From UBA7803 sp041395905 (GTDB taxonomy: Bacteria; Pseudomonadota; Gammaproteobacteria; Pseudomonadales; Azotimanducaceae): a stretch of 64,000 nt of DNA. The position numbers and the translations under genes were made by a program. The stretch covers positions 152,735 through 216,734 of the forward strand of contig JAWKZP010000008.1 of NCBI GenBank assembly GCA_041395905.1. The letters run 5' to 3'. The notes under the pieces are model-generated. The model searched no databases, had not been told where the DNA came from, and saw only the letters and a list, made by a program, of their open reading frames with translations. This document shows, in pieces, positions 50,357 to 58,860 of this stretch. How positions within the stretch are numbered: the first letter of the stretch is position 1; each line of letters starts with the position of its first letter.

Positions 50357-51286
50357 TCAATACGGTTTGTCGATTCCCGGCGGACGGGTGCGGAAGATCT
50401 TCTGCGACCACATGTACTGCGCCCGGTCCACGTCGATGATCTCTTCGAGCAGCTCGTTGGTGCGGCGTGCGTCCGCCGCGGCATCGCCGCTGGCGTGAAA
50501 CGCCCGCGCCGGCAGAAAGCGTATCCAGAAGCGTCGACGCTCGATGCAGTACCCCCCCGCAAACGGCAGCACCACGGCACGGCAGGAGTCGGCGAGCCGG
50601 CCGAGCGTCGCGATGGTCGACTTGGGCACGCCGTAGAACGGCGCAAACGCCGCATTGTCACCGCCCTGATCCTCATCCGGGAGGTAGTACAGCCAGTCTC
50701 CGGAGCGCACCGCCTTGATGAGCGGCAGCATGCCGTCACGGTGGCCGACGAAATGGGCACCGAAGCGGTTGCGCATGCGTGAGACGATCCAATCGAGCGC
50801 CTCGTCGCCTTCGTGCAGCCGCACCACGCTCACCAGCGGGTGCTGCAGCGCAATCCACTGCCCCACGTGCTCGAGCGCGGCCGCATGCGGCGTGAGCAGG
50901 ATCACATTGCTTCCATCGGCCACGGCCGCGTCGAAGTGCTCGCGCCCGCAGACGTCGACCAGGTCTTCCAGCGCCCGGGTCGCTCCGAACATGAGCTGTC
51001 CGTAGTGCAGAAACACGTGAATCACGATTTCCGCGTGCCTGCGCAGCAGCCGCTCCAGCTCAGCGGCGGGCAGCTCCGGGAAACACAGCCGCAGATTGAC
51101 CCGCGCGATGTGGCGGCGGCGGCTCGGCAGGCGCCAGGCGATCGCGGCGAACAGTCGCGCCAGCGCGGCGCGTAGCGGGATCGGCAGCGCCGCGAGCAAC
51201 GCGCAGACGGCGAACAGCAGCCAGGTCAGCCAGTAGCGCGGCAGCAGCAGTGCGGCTCGAAACTCCGGATTGTGACTGGCTCGCAT
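50357..51286 (-). CDS. Lipid A acyltransferase (LpxL/LpxM/LpxP family)
   Basis: A 309-residue inner-membrane acyltransferase. After an N-terminal membrane anchor (LTWLLFAVCALLAALPIPLR), the catalytic HX4E motif appears in LLTPHAAALEHVGQW. LYYLPDEDQGGDNAAFAPFYGVPKSTIATLGRLA is the conserved acyl-acceptor block, and RARWSQKIFRTRP-type YMWSQKIFRTRPPG closes it. ATG 51286 is chosen over a longer frame. Such enzymes add secondary acyl chains to lipid A or related glycolipids; here it is embedded in a cluster of glycan-modifying genes, so a locus-specific acceptor is possible. Confidence 0.88.
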   Translation of the reverse strand: MRASHNPEFRAALLLPRYWLTWLLFAVCALLAALPIPLRAALARLFAAIAWRLPSRRRHIARVNLRLCFPELPAAELERLLRRHAEIVIHVFLHYGQLMFGATRALEDLVDVCGREHFDAAVADGSNVILLTPHAAALEHVGQWIALQHPLVSVVRLHEGDEALDWIVSRMRNRFGAHFVGHRDGMLPLIKAVRSGDWLYYLPDEDQGGDNAAFAPFYGVPKSTIATLGRLADSCRAVVLPFAGGYCIERRRFWIRFLPARAFHASGDAAADARRTNELLEEIIDVDRAQYMWSQKIFRTRPPGIDKPY

Positions 51287-51457
51287 GGCCGCGCTGGCGC
51301 TCCCCCCTGGCAGATTGGCTCGCCCGCGTTGCGCCCAGTGCCCGCGGACGCGCGCACTATAAGGGCTCGGGCGCCACCGACGCGACCTTGACGGGCGAGT
51401 TCCCGGCCAATCGAGGTACAATGCGTCGCCCGCCAGCCACGACAGACCGCAAAAACG

Positions 51458-52333
51458 ATGACAGTCGCCTCAGACGCCGCGCTGCCCCCGGAGCCCGCGC
51501 CGCAGACATCCGCGCACGCCGACGAACCGACACAGCACCCCTGCCCACCCAGGGCCGATTGCCGCTACTGCCAGGGCACGGTGCCGCCCGGCGAGGCGCT
51601 GGACTGGTCGTTTCTGGATGCCGTGTACTGCATCTCGCTCAAGAGCCGCAACGACCGCGCCGAGCTGGTCGCAGAGGAGTTTCACCGCACCGGCCTGTGC
51701 CAGAGGGTCATTTTTTACCGACCGGTCAAGCATCCGGTAAAAGGCACCATCGGCAGCTGGGAGTCGCATCGCGCGGTCTGCGGCCTGGGCCAGGCACAAG
51801 GCGCGCGAACCACGCTGGTCTTCGAGGACGACGTGAAGTTTGTGCGCGGCCTGACGCCGCGCAGGGTACGCGCCATCGGCGACGCCATCCGCCGCCTGCC
51901 GGCAGACTGGAACATTTTCTATCTGGGGCACTGGCCGGTTTGGTGCTACTTCGTGCGGCCCAACGTGCTGCGCACCGCGTCCGCGTGCGCCCACGCCTAC
52001 GTTGCCAGCCCGCGGCTGCTCGAGTGGATGCAGGCACACCCTCACTCCACGCGGGACAGCGTGAAGATGATCACTCTGGTGGGGCACCAGCTGGACGCGG
52101 CCTTCGCCGCGCTGCCCGGGTGCTACGCGCTGTTCCCAATGATTGCGACCCAGAGCATCTCGCGCAGCGACAACTTCGCCACCACCACCCGCCCGAAGAA
52201 GAAGCTCAAGCACATCGTGTCGCGTTCACGCAACCGGGAGTGGCTGCTGTCGAAGCTGATGCGGCCGGCGGAGGCGATCATGGTGATCCTGTCGCCCATT
52301 GCCTGGCTGGTGCAGCGTTTCAAGCGGCGCTGA
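51458..52333 (+). CDS. Glycosyltransferase family 25 (LOS/LPS type)
   Basis: A 291-residue glycosyltransferase. WSFLDAVYCISLKSRNDRAELV is the start of the GT25 domain and ARTTLVFEDDVKFV contains its metal-binding EDD motif. Similar enzymes add galactose or other sugars to lipooligosaccharide. The N-terminal 45 residues are Cys-containing (CPPRADCRYCQG), possibly binding zinc, which is not general in the family. A hydrophobic tail (IMVILSPIAWLVQRFKRR) suggests membrane association. It is six bases before the third ELM1 gene. Confidence 0.85.
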   Translation: MTVASDAALPPEPAPQTSAHADEPTQHPCPPRADCRYCQGTVPPGEALDWSFLDAVYCISLKSRNDRAELVAEEFHRTGLCQRVIFYRPVKHPVKGTIGSWESHRAVCGLGQAQGARTTLVFEDDVKFVRGLTPRRVRAIGDAIRRLPADWNIFYLGHWPVWCYFVRPNVLRTASACAHAYVASPRLLEWMQAHPHSTRDSVKMITLVGHQLDAAFAALPGCYALFPMIATQSISRSDNFATTTRPKKKLKHIVSRSRNREWLLSKLMRPAEAIMVILSPIAWLVQRFKRR

Positions 52334-52339
52334 GCGAAC

Positions 52340-53473
52340 ATGGAGCCATCCGGCCCGGCCGCGCCGCGCGGCGCCGCCGCAAAGGCTTGCAGCCCACAGG
52401 TCTGGGCGATCCTCGAGGGGCGCGCCGGCGACGACAATCAGCTGATCAACCTAGCCGCTGCGCTCGGCTGGCCGTGCCAGTTCAAACGCCCGGGCTTCAG
52501 TCTGGCTGACGTCCTGATCCACCGCATCACCGGATCCATCGCGCAGCGTCCCGGACCGCCCGGCATGCTGGCGCCACCCTGGCCGGACCTGCTGCTCACC
52601 ATCGGCGGCCGCAGCGTGGTGGCGGCGCGCTGGCTCAAAGCACGATCCGGGGGCAAGACCCGGGTGGTCTGCCTGGGCCGCCCCTGGGCGCCGCTGGACT
52701 GGTTCGACCTGGTGATCACCACGCCCCAGTACCGCCTGCCCCGGCAGGACAATGTGCTGCACAACGACCTGCCTCTGAACCGCCCCCCGAAGGTCGAAGA
52801 AACGGCGTCGACCCGCACATGGCGCGAGCGGATCGCGCGCCTGCCGGGGCCCTACATCGCGGTGACGGTGGGTGGCAGCAACGGCACCTACCGATTCGAT
52901 GCCCGGGCCGCTGCGGACCTGGCCGGCAAGGCAAACGCCCTGGCACGCGCGAGCGGCGGCTCGCTGCTCATCAGCACCAGCCCACGCACCGACCGGGCGG
53001 CAGCGCAGACGCTGCTGGCCTCGATCACCGCCCCCAGCATCAGCTTCGTCTGGCGCCCCGAAACCCGCGCGGAGAACCCGTACGCCCTGTTCCTCGCGGT
53101 GGCCGATCAGATCGTGGTCACCGGCGACAGCGCGTCCATGATCGCGGAAGCGTGCGCTACCCAGGCCAGCGTTTACCTCTACGAGCTGCCGGAGTCGCTG
53201 CGCACCAGAATTCTGAACCGGCTGGGGGGATCGAGGCACCGCGAGCGCCCCGCCGGCTCGCAGGGCCTGCGGGCACACCTGGCCGCGAAGGGCTGGTGGG
53301 TCCCGCGGCGCGACATGACGCTGCTGCACGAACGGCTCCTGGCACGCGGACGGGTCGCCCGTCTCGGCGAGCAGCCGCGCGAGCGCTCCGGCCTTTCGGA
53401 TCTGGAAATGACGCTGCGCTGCATCCGCGAGCTGATGTCCGCGCCGCGAGATGCGCGGGCGAGCTACCAGTAG
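52340..53473 (+). CDS. ELM1/DUF1022-family protein, paralogue 3
   Basis: A 377-residue protein. Shared blocks are WAILEGRAGDDNQL, SGGKTRVVCLGRPW, WFDLVITTPQYRLP, GGSNGTYRF and ENPYALFLAVADQIVVTGDSASMIAEA. The first block differs from the paralogues (GDDNQL against GDNAQL). It follows the GT25 gene by six bases, so the two are co-transcribed and probably act on the same glycolipid. Its 3' end overlaps the convergent FkbM gene by 10 bases. Three such genes within 10 kb is unusual for one genome region. Confidence 0.88.
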   Translation: MEPSGPAAPRGAAAKACSPQVWAILEGRAGDDNQLINLAAALGWPCQFKRPGFSLADVLIHRITGSIAQRPGPPGMLAPPWPDLLLTIGGRSVVAARWLKARSGGKTRVVCLGRPWAPLDWFDLVITTPQYRLPRQDNVLHNDLPLNRPPKVEETASTRTWRERIARLPGPYIAVTVGGSNGTYRFDARAAADLAGKANALARASGGSLLISTSPRTDRAAAQTLLASITAPSISFVWRPETRAENPYALFLAVADQIVVTGDSASMIAEACATQASVYLYELPESLRTRILNRLGGSRHRERPAGSQGLRAHLAAKGWWVPRRDMTLLHERLLARGRVARLGEQPRERSGLSDLEMTLRCIRELMSAPRDARASYQ

Positions 53474-54390
53474 AAGCGCCCGAACAGCCGCTTGGCGCCC
53501 ACCGAGCCGTCTTCGCTCACCGGCGGAAAGAACGCCGCCAGAGCCTTCAGAGCGCGCCGCATGGCCCGGCTGGGGATGGCCAGACGGCGACGGCAGTGAC
53601 GCTGCAGGTAGTCACGCGCCGCGGTGATGGCGCCGCTTTGCAGTTCAGACGCCTCGAGCAGATGCATCGAGTAGTCGGCAAAGCCGTAGATCATGGCGAT
53701 GAAGGCCGCGCGCAGCACGCTGTCCTCCGGCTCGGGCAGGCTCAGAATGCGCTCGAGGCTCGCGAAGTAGAGAGCGTCACCGAAAATCAGGCGACCCTTG
53801 GCGTCGAGATCGGCACCGCGCGCATAGCGCCAGTGCCGCTTGGACAGATCGTGCAGGTGCAGGCCCAGACCGCGCACGAAGCCGTCCACCGCGCAGAAGT
53901 GCGGATAGCCCTCGTACAGCTCGTCGAAGCAGATCTCCACCTGCAATGCCAGCAGCTGATCCGACAGCAGCCGCTGCCCGCCACGCAGGATGTCGAGCTC
54001 GGCGCCCTGAACATCCACCTTCACGGCATCGATGCGCGGCAGCTCGCCGCGCGCGTAGAGGGTGTCGAGCGTGGTGGTGACGACGTCCTGAGTCGCCACC
54101 GTGCGGAACCGCTCGGGCTTCGGGAATTGCCCGAGAAACGCCATGTTCGGCCGGTACAGAGACGACTTGCCGGCGCCTTCGGCGATGTACAGCGGCCGCG
54201 TACCCTCGGCGTCCGCGAGCGCCACGTTGAACACGTGCTCGTAGCGCGCCTTCAGACGCCGGTACTCGGCTTCCTCCGGCTCCACCAGAACCGGCGTGAT
54301 CTGCTCGTGCCAGCGCTGCCAGGGCTCCTGAAGGCCGTAGCGCGCGCCGATGTCGAGCAGGTGAACGGTGCCCTCGAGCGGAAACTTCAT
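53464..54390 (-). CDS. FkbM family methyltransferase
   Basis: A 308-residue SAM-dependent methyltransferase. HLLDIGARYGLQEPWQRW is the SAM-binding region, ITPVLVEPEEAEY contains the acidic ribose ligand, and IDAVKVDVQGAELDILRGGQRLL is the FkbM signature with the conserved KVDVQGxE. Such enzymes O-methylate sugars of surface glycans. The C-terminal region (YGFADYSMHLLEASEL, LFGRFYW) has no known motif. It lies 33 bases downstream of the oxidoreductase-dioxygenase fusion gene and is on the same strand. Confidence 0.87.
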   Translation of the reverse strand: MKFPLEGTVHLLDIGARYGLQEPWQRWHEQITPVLVEPEEAEYRRLKARYEHVFNVALADAEGTRPLYIAEGAGKSSLYRPNMAFLGQFPKPERFRTVATQDVVTTTLDTLYARGELPRIDAVKVDVQGAELDILRGGQRLLSDQLLALQVEICFDELYEGYPHFCAVDGFVRGLGLHLHDLSKRHWRYARGADLDAKGRLIFGDALYFASLERILSLPEPEDSVLRAAFIAMIYGFADYSMHLLEASELQSGAITAARDYLQRHCRRRLAIPSRAMRRALKALAAFFPPVSEDGSVGAKRLFGRFYW

Positions 54391-54423
54391 GTCCGGTGTC
54401 GGCGGGAACGGCCGCGGGGCCGC

Positions 54424-56298
54424 TCAGCCGGCCTCGGCCAGCGCCGGCAGATCGGCGTCGTTGCCACGGCCATGCCAGACCTCGTTGTCGAACACCCGAT
54501 CGCTGGGCGGAACGTCGCCGGTGCGCAGCGGGATGTAGACGAACTCGTCCTCACATTCCAGCCCCCGCGGGGCGAATCGGATGTTCAGCGCCGCACGGCG
54601 CCGCTCCGACTGGTTCGGGGCACTTCCGTGCAGCAGCCAGGAGTGGAAGATGATGAATTCGCCAGGCTTGAGCACCACGGGCTTCGCCCGCGCCAACTCC
54701 GCATCGGACAGTGCTCCGGTCTCGATGAGCTCCGAGCGGATCTGCTTGTTGTAGTTGCCGATCAGCGTGCGATGGCTGCCGGGGATGACTTCAAGTCCGC
54801 CGTTGCCCAGGTCCATCTCGTCGATGGCCAGAAACACCGACAGCGTGGGCACCGCTTTGCCGTCGCGCGTAAAGCCCCCGTTGCGGTTGCCGACGTCCTG
54901 ATGCCAGGGCACTTCGGTCTCTTCCGTCTCCGGCAGCTTCACGACGTAGCGCGACTTGAACAGCGACAGCCGCGAACGCCCCATGAGCTGGGCGATTCGC
55001 CGCACTATCGACGGGTGCGTGCACAGCTCGAACAGATCCGCTTCTTCCAGGTGATAATTGCGGCCCTTCTTGACCGGCACCAGCAGCTGCTGCCAGTGGC
55101 CGTCGCAGCGGAAGGGTCCGGCGTAGCCATCCTGCTCGAACATCTCCACATCCGCCTGCGTCAGCTGATAGGCCTCAGGCAACGGTTGCTGATTCCGGCG
55201 CGAGGCGTCTGCCTGCAGACTCTGCCAGCGCTCGGGATGCTCCCAGAAGGCATCGGCTCTGCCACCGTAGTAGGGCGTCAGCGCCTGGTCGACCAGCGTC
55301 GCCGTGCGCAGCGCCGCGTCCGCATTGTCCGCGGCTACCCCCTGGCCAAGCGCATCCACGAGAGCAGCCAGCATGGGCTGGTGCGGGCGCTCCACCCGGG
55401 GAAAGCGGTAGCTCTCGGCGCCGGCCAGCCCCAGCTTGTCGCGCTGCTTGTTGAGCCAGCGCTGCACCCGCGACCCGGCAAGCCGCGTCTGCGCGGCCCG
55501 CGCGAACGCGACCTGCACCGGCTTGTCGACGGCGGTGCCCTGCATGCTGATGCGCCCGCGCACGCCGTCGATGATCAGGCTGTCCCCGGCTTCGCTCGCG
55601 GCGAAGTCCCACAGAGCATTGCCGATCACGCCGTCCGCACCACGAAACGACAGCGCCACCGCATGCTCGAACGGATCGCGCGGAATGGCATTGGTGGCGC
55701 TGGCGCCCGTGAGTTGCAGCGGGCCGAACCAGTCGTCGAACAGATCCAACATGTGACCTGCGAGATCGTAGAACGGGCCGCCGCCGCTCATGGACACGTC
55801 GCTCGACCAGCCCTCGCTGCGCGGTGGTTTGCTCATTCGATAGTCGACGCTGACCAGGCGCCCGAGCACGCCGGAGTCGATGATCTCCTTGACCTTACGG
55901 AACCGGGGCAGATGGCGCCGGTAGTAGGATACGTAGAGCGGAACGCCCGCCGAGCGGAACGCGTCACGCATGCGCACGAACTCGGCCAGCGAACGCCCGG
56001 CCGGTTTCTCCACCAGACAGGGCTTGCCCGCAGCGGCCACGGCAAGCGCGTACTCCAGATGGTGTGCCGGCGGCGTAGCCACGTAGACCGCGGTCACGTC
56101 GGGATGATCGATGACCGCCGCCGCATCGGTACCCCAGTGCGTCGCGCCATGGCGCTCGGCGAATGCCCTGGCAGCGTCGCCATTGCGTCGCATCACCGCC
56201 ACCAGCCGGCTTCCGGGAATGGCGTTGAAGGCAGCCCCCGCCTTGCGGTCGGCCACGTCGCCGCAGCCGATGATGCCCCAGCCTGTCGTCCTGATCAC
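54424..56298 (-). CDS. Fusion: Gfo/Idh/MocA oxidoreductase and phytanoyl-CoA dioxygenase (PhyH) family domain
   Basis: A 624-residue two-domain protein in a single uninterrupted frame. Residues 1-340 are a Gfo/Idh/MocA dehydrogenase: NAD(P) motif GWGIIGCGDVADRKAG, VYVATPPAHHLEYAL, LVEKPAGRSLAEF with the catalytic Lys, and GGGPFYDLAGHMLDL. Residues about 380-600 are a non-haem iron/2-oxoglutarate dioxygenase of the PhyH type: VPWHQDVGNRNGG supplies the HxD, LLHGSAPNQSE the distal His, and RRAALNIRFAP the oxoglutarate-binding Arg. It would oxidise and then hydroxylate a sugar nucleotide or glycolipid. It heads a minus-strand pair with the FkbM gene. A fusion artefact is unlikely; no stop interrupts the joint. 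Confidence 0.87.
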   Translation of the reverse strand: MIRTTGWGIIGCGDVADRKAGAAFNAIPGSRLVAVMRRNGDAARAFAERHGATHWGTDAAAVIDHPDVTAVYVATPPAHHLEYALAVAAAGKPCLVEKPAGRSLAEFVRMRDAFRSAGVPLYVSYYRRHLPRFRKVKEIIDSGVLGRLVSVDYRMSKPPRSEGWSSDVSMSGGGPFYDLAGHMLDLFDDWFGPLQLTGASATNAIPRDPFEHAVALSFRGADGVIGNALWDFAASEAGDSLIIDGVRGRISMQGTAVDKPVQVAFARAAQTRLAGSRVQRWLNKQRDKLGLAGAESYRFPRVERPHQPMLAALVDALGQGVAADNADAALRTATLVDQALTPYYGGRADAFWEHPERWQSLQADASRRNQQPLPEAYQLTQADVEMFEQDGYAGPFRCDGHWQQLLVPVKKGRNYHLEEADLFELCTHPSIVRRIAQLMGRSRLSLFKSRYVVKLPETEETEVPWHQDVGNRNGGFTRDGKAVPTLSVFLAIDEMDLGNGGLEVIPGSHRTLIGNYNKQIRSELIETGALSDAELARAKPVVLKPGEFIIFHSWLLHGSAPNQSERRRAALNIRFAPRGLECEDEFVYIPLRTGDVPPSDRVFDNEVWHGRGNDADLPALAEAG

Positions 56299-56417
56299 GC
56301 CGGACCCCCTTTTCGCATCCGGACGGCGGTGAATGAGGCGCAGATTATAACTGCGCCTCGCCGGAAATCAGCGCCGCTGCATGATCGTTCGGCCTTGTCC
56401 GGGCGCTTTGATTCGAA

Positions 56418-57305
56418 TCAACTGTCGAGCAGCTGTGACATGAAACGCTGCTGCGCCGCCACGCGCTCGGGGTCGGCTTCCCCGAATGCGTCCAGGAGCT
56501 CGCCGCTGCGCTGGGCAACGGCGTCCTTCATCTCCGGGTGCGGGAACAGGTAGAGCTGGTTGCTGCTGATGCCCCGTACCACCAGATCCGCAACCTCCGC
56601 AGGATCGATGCCGGTGTTCATGGCCAGATTCATGATCTCGCTGTGCGCGGCAGCCGCGGCCTCGGCGCCCTGATCGCGCACGTCGAAACGGCTCGGCCGG
56701 GTGCGCTCGCTCTCCAGGATGCGGGTGCGCACCATGCCCGGACACAGCACCGAAACGCCGATGCCCTTGGGCTCGAGATCTTTGCGCAGCGCTTCGCTCA
56801 AACCCACCACCGCGAACTTGCTGGCGTTGTACACACCCAGGCCCGGCGACGTGGCAACACCGGCCATGGACGCCGTGTTGACCACGTGGCCGCCCTCGCC
56901 GTGCCGTTCCATGCGCGCGAGAAACGTCTGCAGCCCGTTGATCACGCCGCCGACGTTAACGCCCATTACCCAGTCCCAGTCCTCGTAGGTGATGGAATCC
57001 AGCGCACCGCCACGGTACACGCCGGCGTTGTTGCACAGCACGTGGATGTTGCCGAGCTCGGCCTCCACGCGCTGGGCCACCTGCTCGTACTGCGCGCGAT
57101 CGGTAACGTCCAGCTGCACGGCCAGCACCCGGGCGTTGCTGCCGGACAGCGCCGCCTCCGCGCGCGCCAGCGCTTCGGTATCGACGTCAGCGATGGCAAC
57201 GTTCATGCCCTCGTTGAGAAACGCCTGCGCCATGGCGAAGCCGATGCCGCTGGCACCGCCGGTGATGAACGCGTTCCTTCCCGTCAGATCCTGCATTGCC
57301 GTCAC
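56418..57305 (-). CDS. SDR family oxidoreductase
   Basis: A 295-residue classical SDR: TGGASGIGFAMAQ cofactor motif, AIADVDTEA with acidic residue for NAD, VLCNNAGVYRGG, Ser in VNTASMAGV and the catalytic YNASKFAVVG motif. A C-terminal extension of about 50 residues carries MNTGIDPAEVADLV and FPHPEMKDAVAQRSGELLDAFG, seen in one SDR subgroup with such tails. It is the last gene of the minus-strand run from 61625, 43 bases after the acyl-CoA dehydrogenase stop, and would oxidise or reduce a hydroxyacyl or ketone intermediate. Confidence 0.9.
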   Translation of the reverse strand: MTAMQDLTGRNAFITGGASGIGFAMAQAFLNEGMNVAIADVDTEALARAEAALSGSNARVLAVQLDVTDRAQYEQVAQRVEAELGNIHVLCNNAGVYRGGALDSITYEDWDWVMGVNVGGVINGLQTFLARMERHGEGGHVVNTASMAGVATSPGLGVYNASKFAVVGLSEALRKDLEPKGIGVSVLCPGMVRTRILESERTRPSRFDVRDQGAEAAAAAHSEIMNLAMNTGIDPAEVADLVVRGISSNQLYLFPHPEMKDAVAQRSGELLDAFGEADPERVAAQQRFMSQLLDS

Positions 57306-57348
57306 TCTCCAGTCATGTTGTTACCGCACCGGGCCGGATCTGCGGCCG

Positions 57349-58515
57349 TCAGCGCAGCGAGCTGCCCAGAATGTCCCGTGCGATGATGTGCCGCTGCACC
57401 TCGCTCGGCCCCTCACCGATGCGCCGGATACGCATCTCCCGGTACCAGCGCTCGAACGGGAAATCCTTGGTCACTCCGTAGCCGCCGAACATCTGCATGC
57501 AGCGGTCCACCACGCGGCTCGCCGCTTCCGTGGCGACGAGCTTGGCGATCGCTGCCTCGGTACGGAACGGCTCGCCGCGCTCGGCCTTCGCTGCCGCCTC
57601 AAGGGTCAGCCAGCGCGTCTGACGGATGTCTATCTCGTTGTCCACCAGCATCCACTGGATCGCCTGGCGCGACGCCAGCGGCGCGCCGAACGTCTCGCGT
57701 TGCGGCACGTACTCCAGTGCCATCTCGTGAGCCTTGATGGCCACGCCGATGCAGCCGGCCGCGTACGGGATGCGTTGCCGCGACAGGCGGTCGTTGGCAA
57801 TGGCGAAGCCTTTGTTCACCTCCCCCAGCACGTTGTCGCCTGGCACCCGCATGTCGGTGAAAGAAAGCTCCGTCGCGTAGCGCGCGGCGCGCAGCGTATG
57901 CACGATCCGGCGCACCTGAAATCCGGGCGTGTCGGTATCGACGATGAAACAGGTCACCCCGCCGCGGCCTTTTTCAGGATCGGTGCGGGCGAACACCAGA
58001 CCGAAGTCGGCCTTGTCGGCGCCGCTGATGAAGATCTTGGACCCATTGATCACCCAGTCGTCGCCGTCGCGCAGCGCTCGCGTCTGGATCGCGCGGGCCG
58101 GGTCGCTGCCCCCGGACGGCTCGGTCAGGCCGAAGAAACCCTTCTTCTCGCCGCGCAGCATGGGATGCAGATAGCGCTCTTTCTGCGCCTCGGTGGCTTC
58201 GAACAGCTGCGCCAGGCCGGCACCGCCGAACACCCCATAACAGGGCGCGTACAGCCCGGCACGATGCTGGGAGGTTTCCATGGCAATGAGCGTGCGGGTG
58301 ACCAGATCGAGCTCAGGGCCCCCGTACTCGGGCGGGATGTCGAGCCCGTACAGGCCCATCTCCCGCGTCATCGCGACCAGTCGCGCCTTGTCTTCAGCGG
58401 GCAGCTCGTCGGCATCCGGATCCAGCTTCAGCTCCAGCGGCACGATCTCCTCGCGCACGAAGCGCCGCACCATGGAGACCACCAGTTCCTGCTCTGCGCT
58501 CAGCGTCAGGTCCAT
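57349..58515 (-). CDS. Acyl-CoA dehydrogenase
   Basis: A 388-residue flavoprotein. MDLTLSAEQELVVSMVRRFVREEIVP starts it, FFGLTEPSGGSDPARAIQTRALRDGDDWVINGSKIFISGADKADFGLVF is the FAD/substrate core, QMFGGYGVTKDFPFERWYREMRIRRIGEGPSEVQRHIIARDILGSSLR ends it with the catalytic-base region. It probably uses ETF as acceptor. The neighbours are a 107-residue unknown protein (upstream) and an SDR (downstream), all in one direction. The exact chain length or branching of its substrate cannot be told. Confidence 0.92.
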   Translation of the reverse strand: MDLTLSAEQELVVSMVRRFVREEIVPLELKLDPDADELPAEDKARLVAMTREMGLYGLDIPPEYGGPELDLVTRTLIAMETSQHRAGLYAPCYGVFGGAGLAQLFEATEAQKERYLHPMLRGEKKGFFGLTEPSGGSDPARAIQTRALRDGDDWVINGSKIFISGADKADFGLVFARTDPEKGRGGVTCFIVDTDTPGFQVRRIVHTLRAARYATELSFTDMRVPGDNVLGEVNKGFAIANDRLSRQRIPYAAGCIGVAIKAHEMALEYVPQRETFGAPLASRQAIQWMLVDNEIDIRQTRWLTLEAAAKAERGEPFRTEAAIAKLVATEAASRVVDRCMQMFGGYGVTKDFPFERWYREMRIRRIGEGPSEVQRHIIARDILGSSLR

Positions 58516-58533
58516 TGCTCCTCCTTTCGCGGC

Positions 58534-58857
58534 TCAGTCCGGGTGCAGCCGGCCGAGCCCCGGTACCGGCGGGTTGCCGCCCGGCAACGCGCCGTACCGT
58601 GCCTGGTGCCACATCAGGAGCTCCTGGTAACGGGTGAGATAGGCCGTGGTCACCTCGATGCGGAACGACCTGGCCTGTGGGTTCTCGCTGAGCGCGCGCG
58701 CCACCTCGCCGCGCAGTCCGAACAGGCTGCGGCCGCCCGCGTAGCCGATCAGCAGGGTCGTGCCCGCTGCATCGGCCAGCTCGAACACGCCCATATGGCC
58801 AGGCAGCGCATCCGCATCGGCCGCGGGCTGCCAGAGCTTGTCGATGTCGAGCGACAC
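58534..58857 (-). CDS. Small protein of unknown function in the ThDP-enzyme operon
   Basis: A 107-residue protein from GTG 58857, three bases after the stop of the ThDP enzyme gene. It contains HMGVFELADAAGTTLLIGYAGGRSLFGLRGEVARALSENP and SFRIEVTTAYLTRYQELLMWHQARYG. The first half looks like a small beta-rich domain, the second is a helix with Tyr/Trp. Proteins of this size with the same start occur in some actinobacterial and proteobacterial degradative clusters; I cannot assign a function. Tight spacing on both sides shows it belongs to the operon. Confidence 0.65.
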   Translation of the reverse strand: MSLDIDKLWQPAADADALPGHMGVFELADAAGTTLLIGYAGGRSLFGLRGEVARALSENPQARSFRIEVTTAYLTRYQELLMWHQARYGALPGGNPPVPGLGRLHPD

Positions 58858-58860
58858 CGC

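Noticed and set aside
49054..50760. Extension of ELM1 paralogue 2 upstream to 50760
   Set aside because: It overlaps the acyltransferase gene and adds an Arg/Ser-rich sequence with no homology; GTG 50148 has GGAGGG before it.
52819..56553. Plus-strand open frame of about 1240 codons over ELM1, FkbM and fusion genes
   Set aside because: It lies out of frame with ELM1 paralogue 3 and antisense to the FkbM and fusion genes. The translated sequence is rich in His, Arg and Gln as expected for shadow frames.
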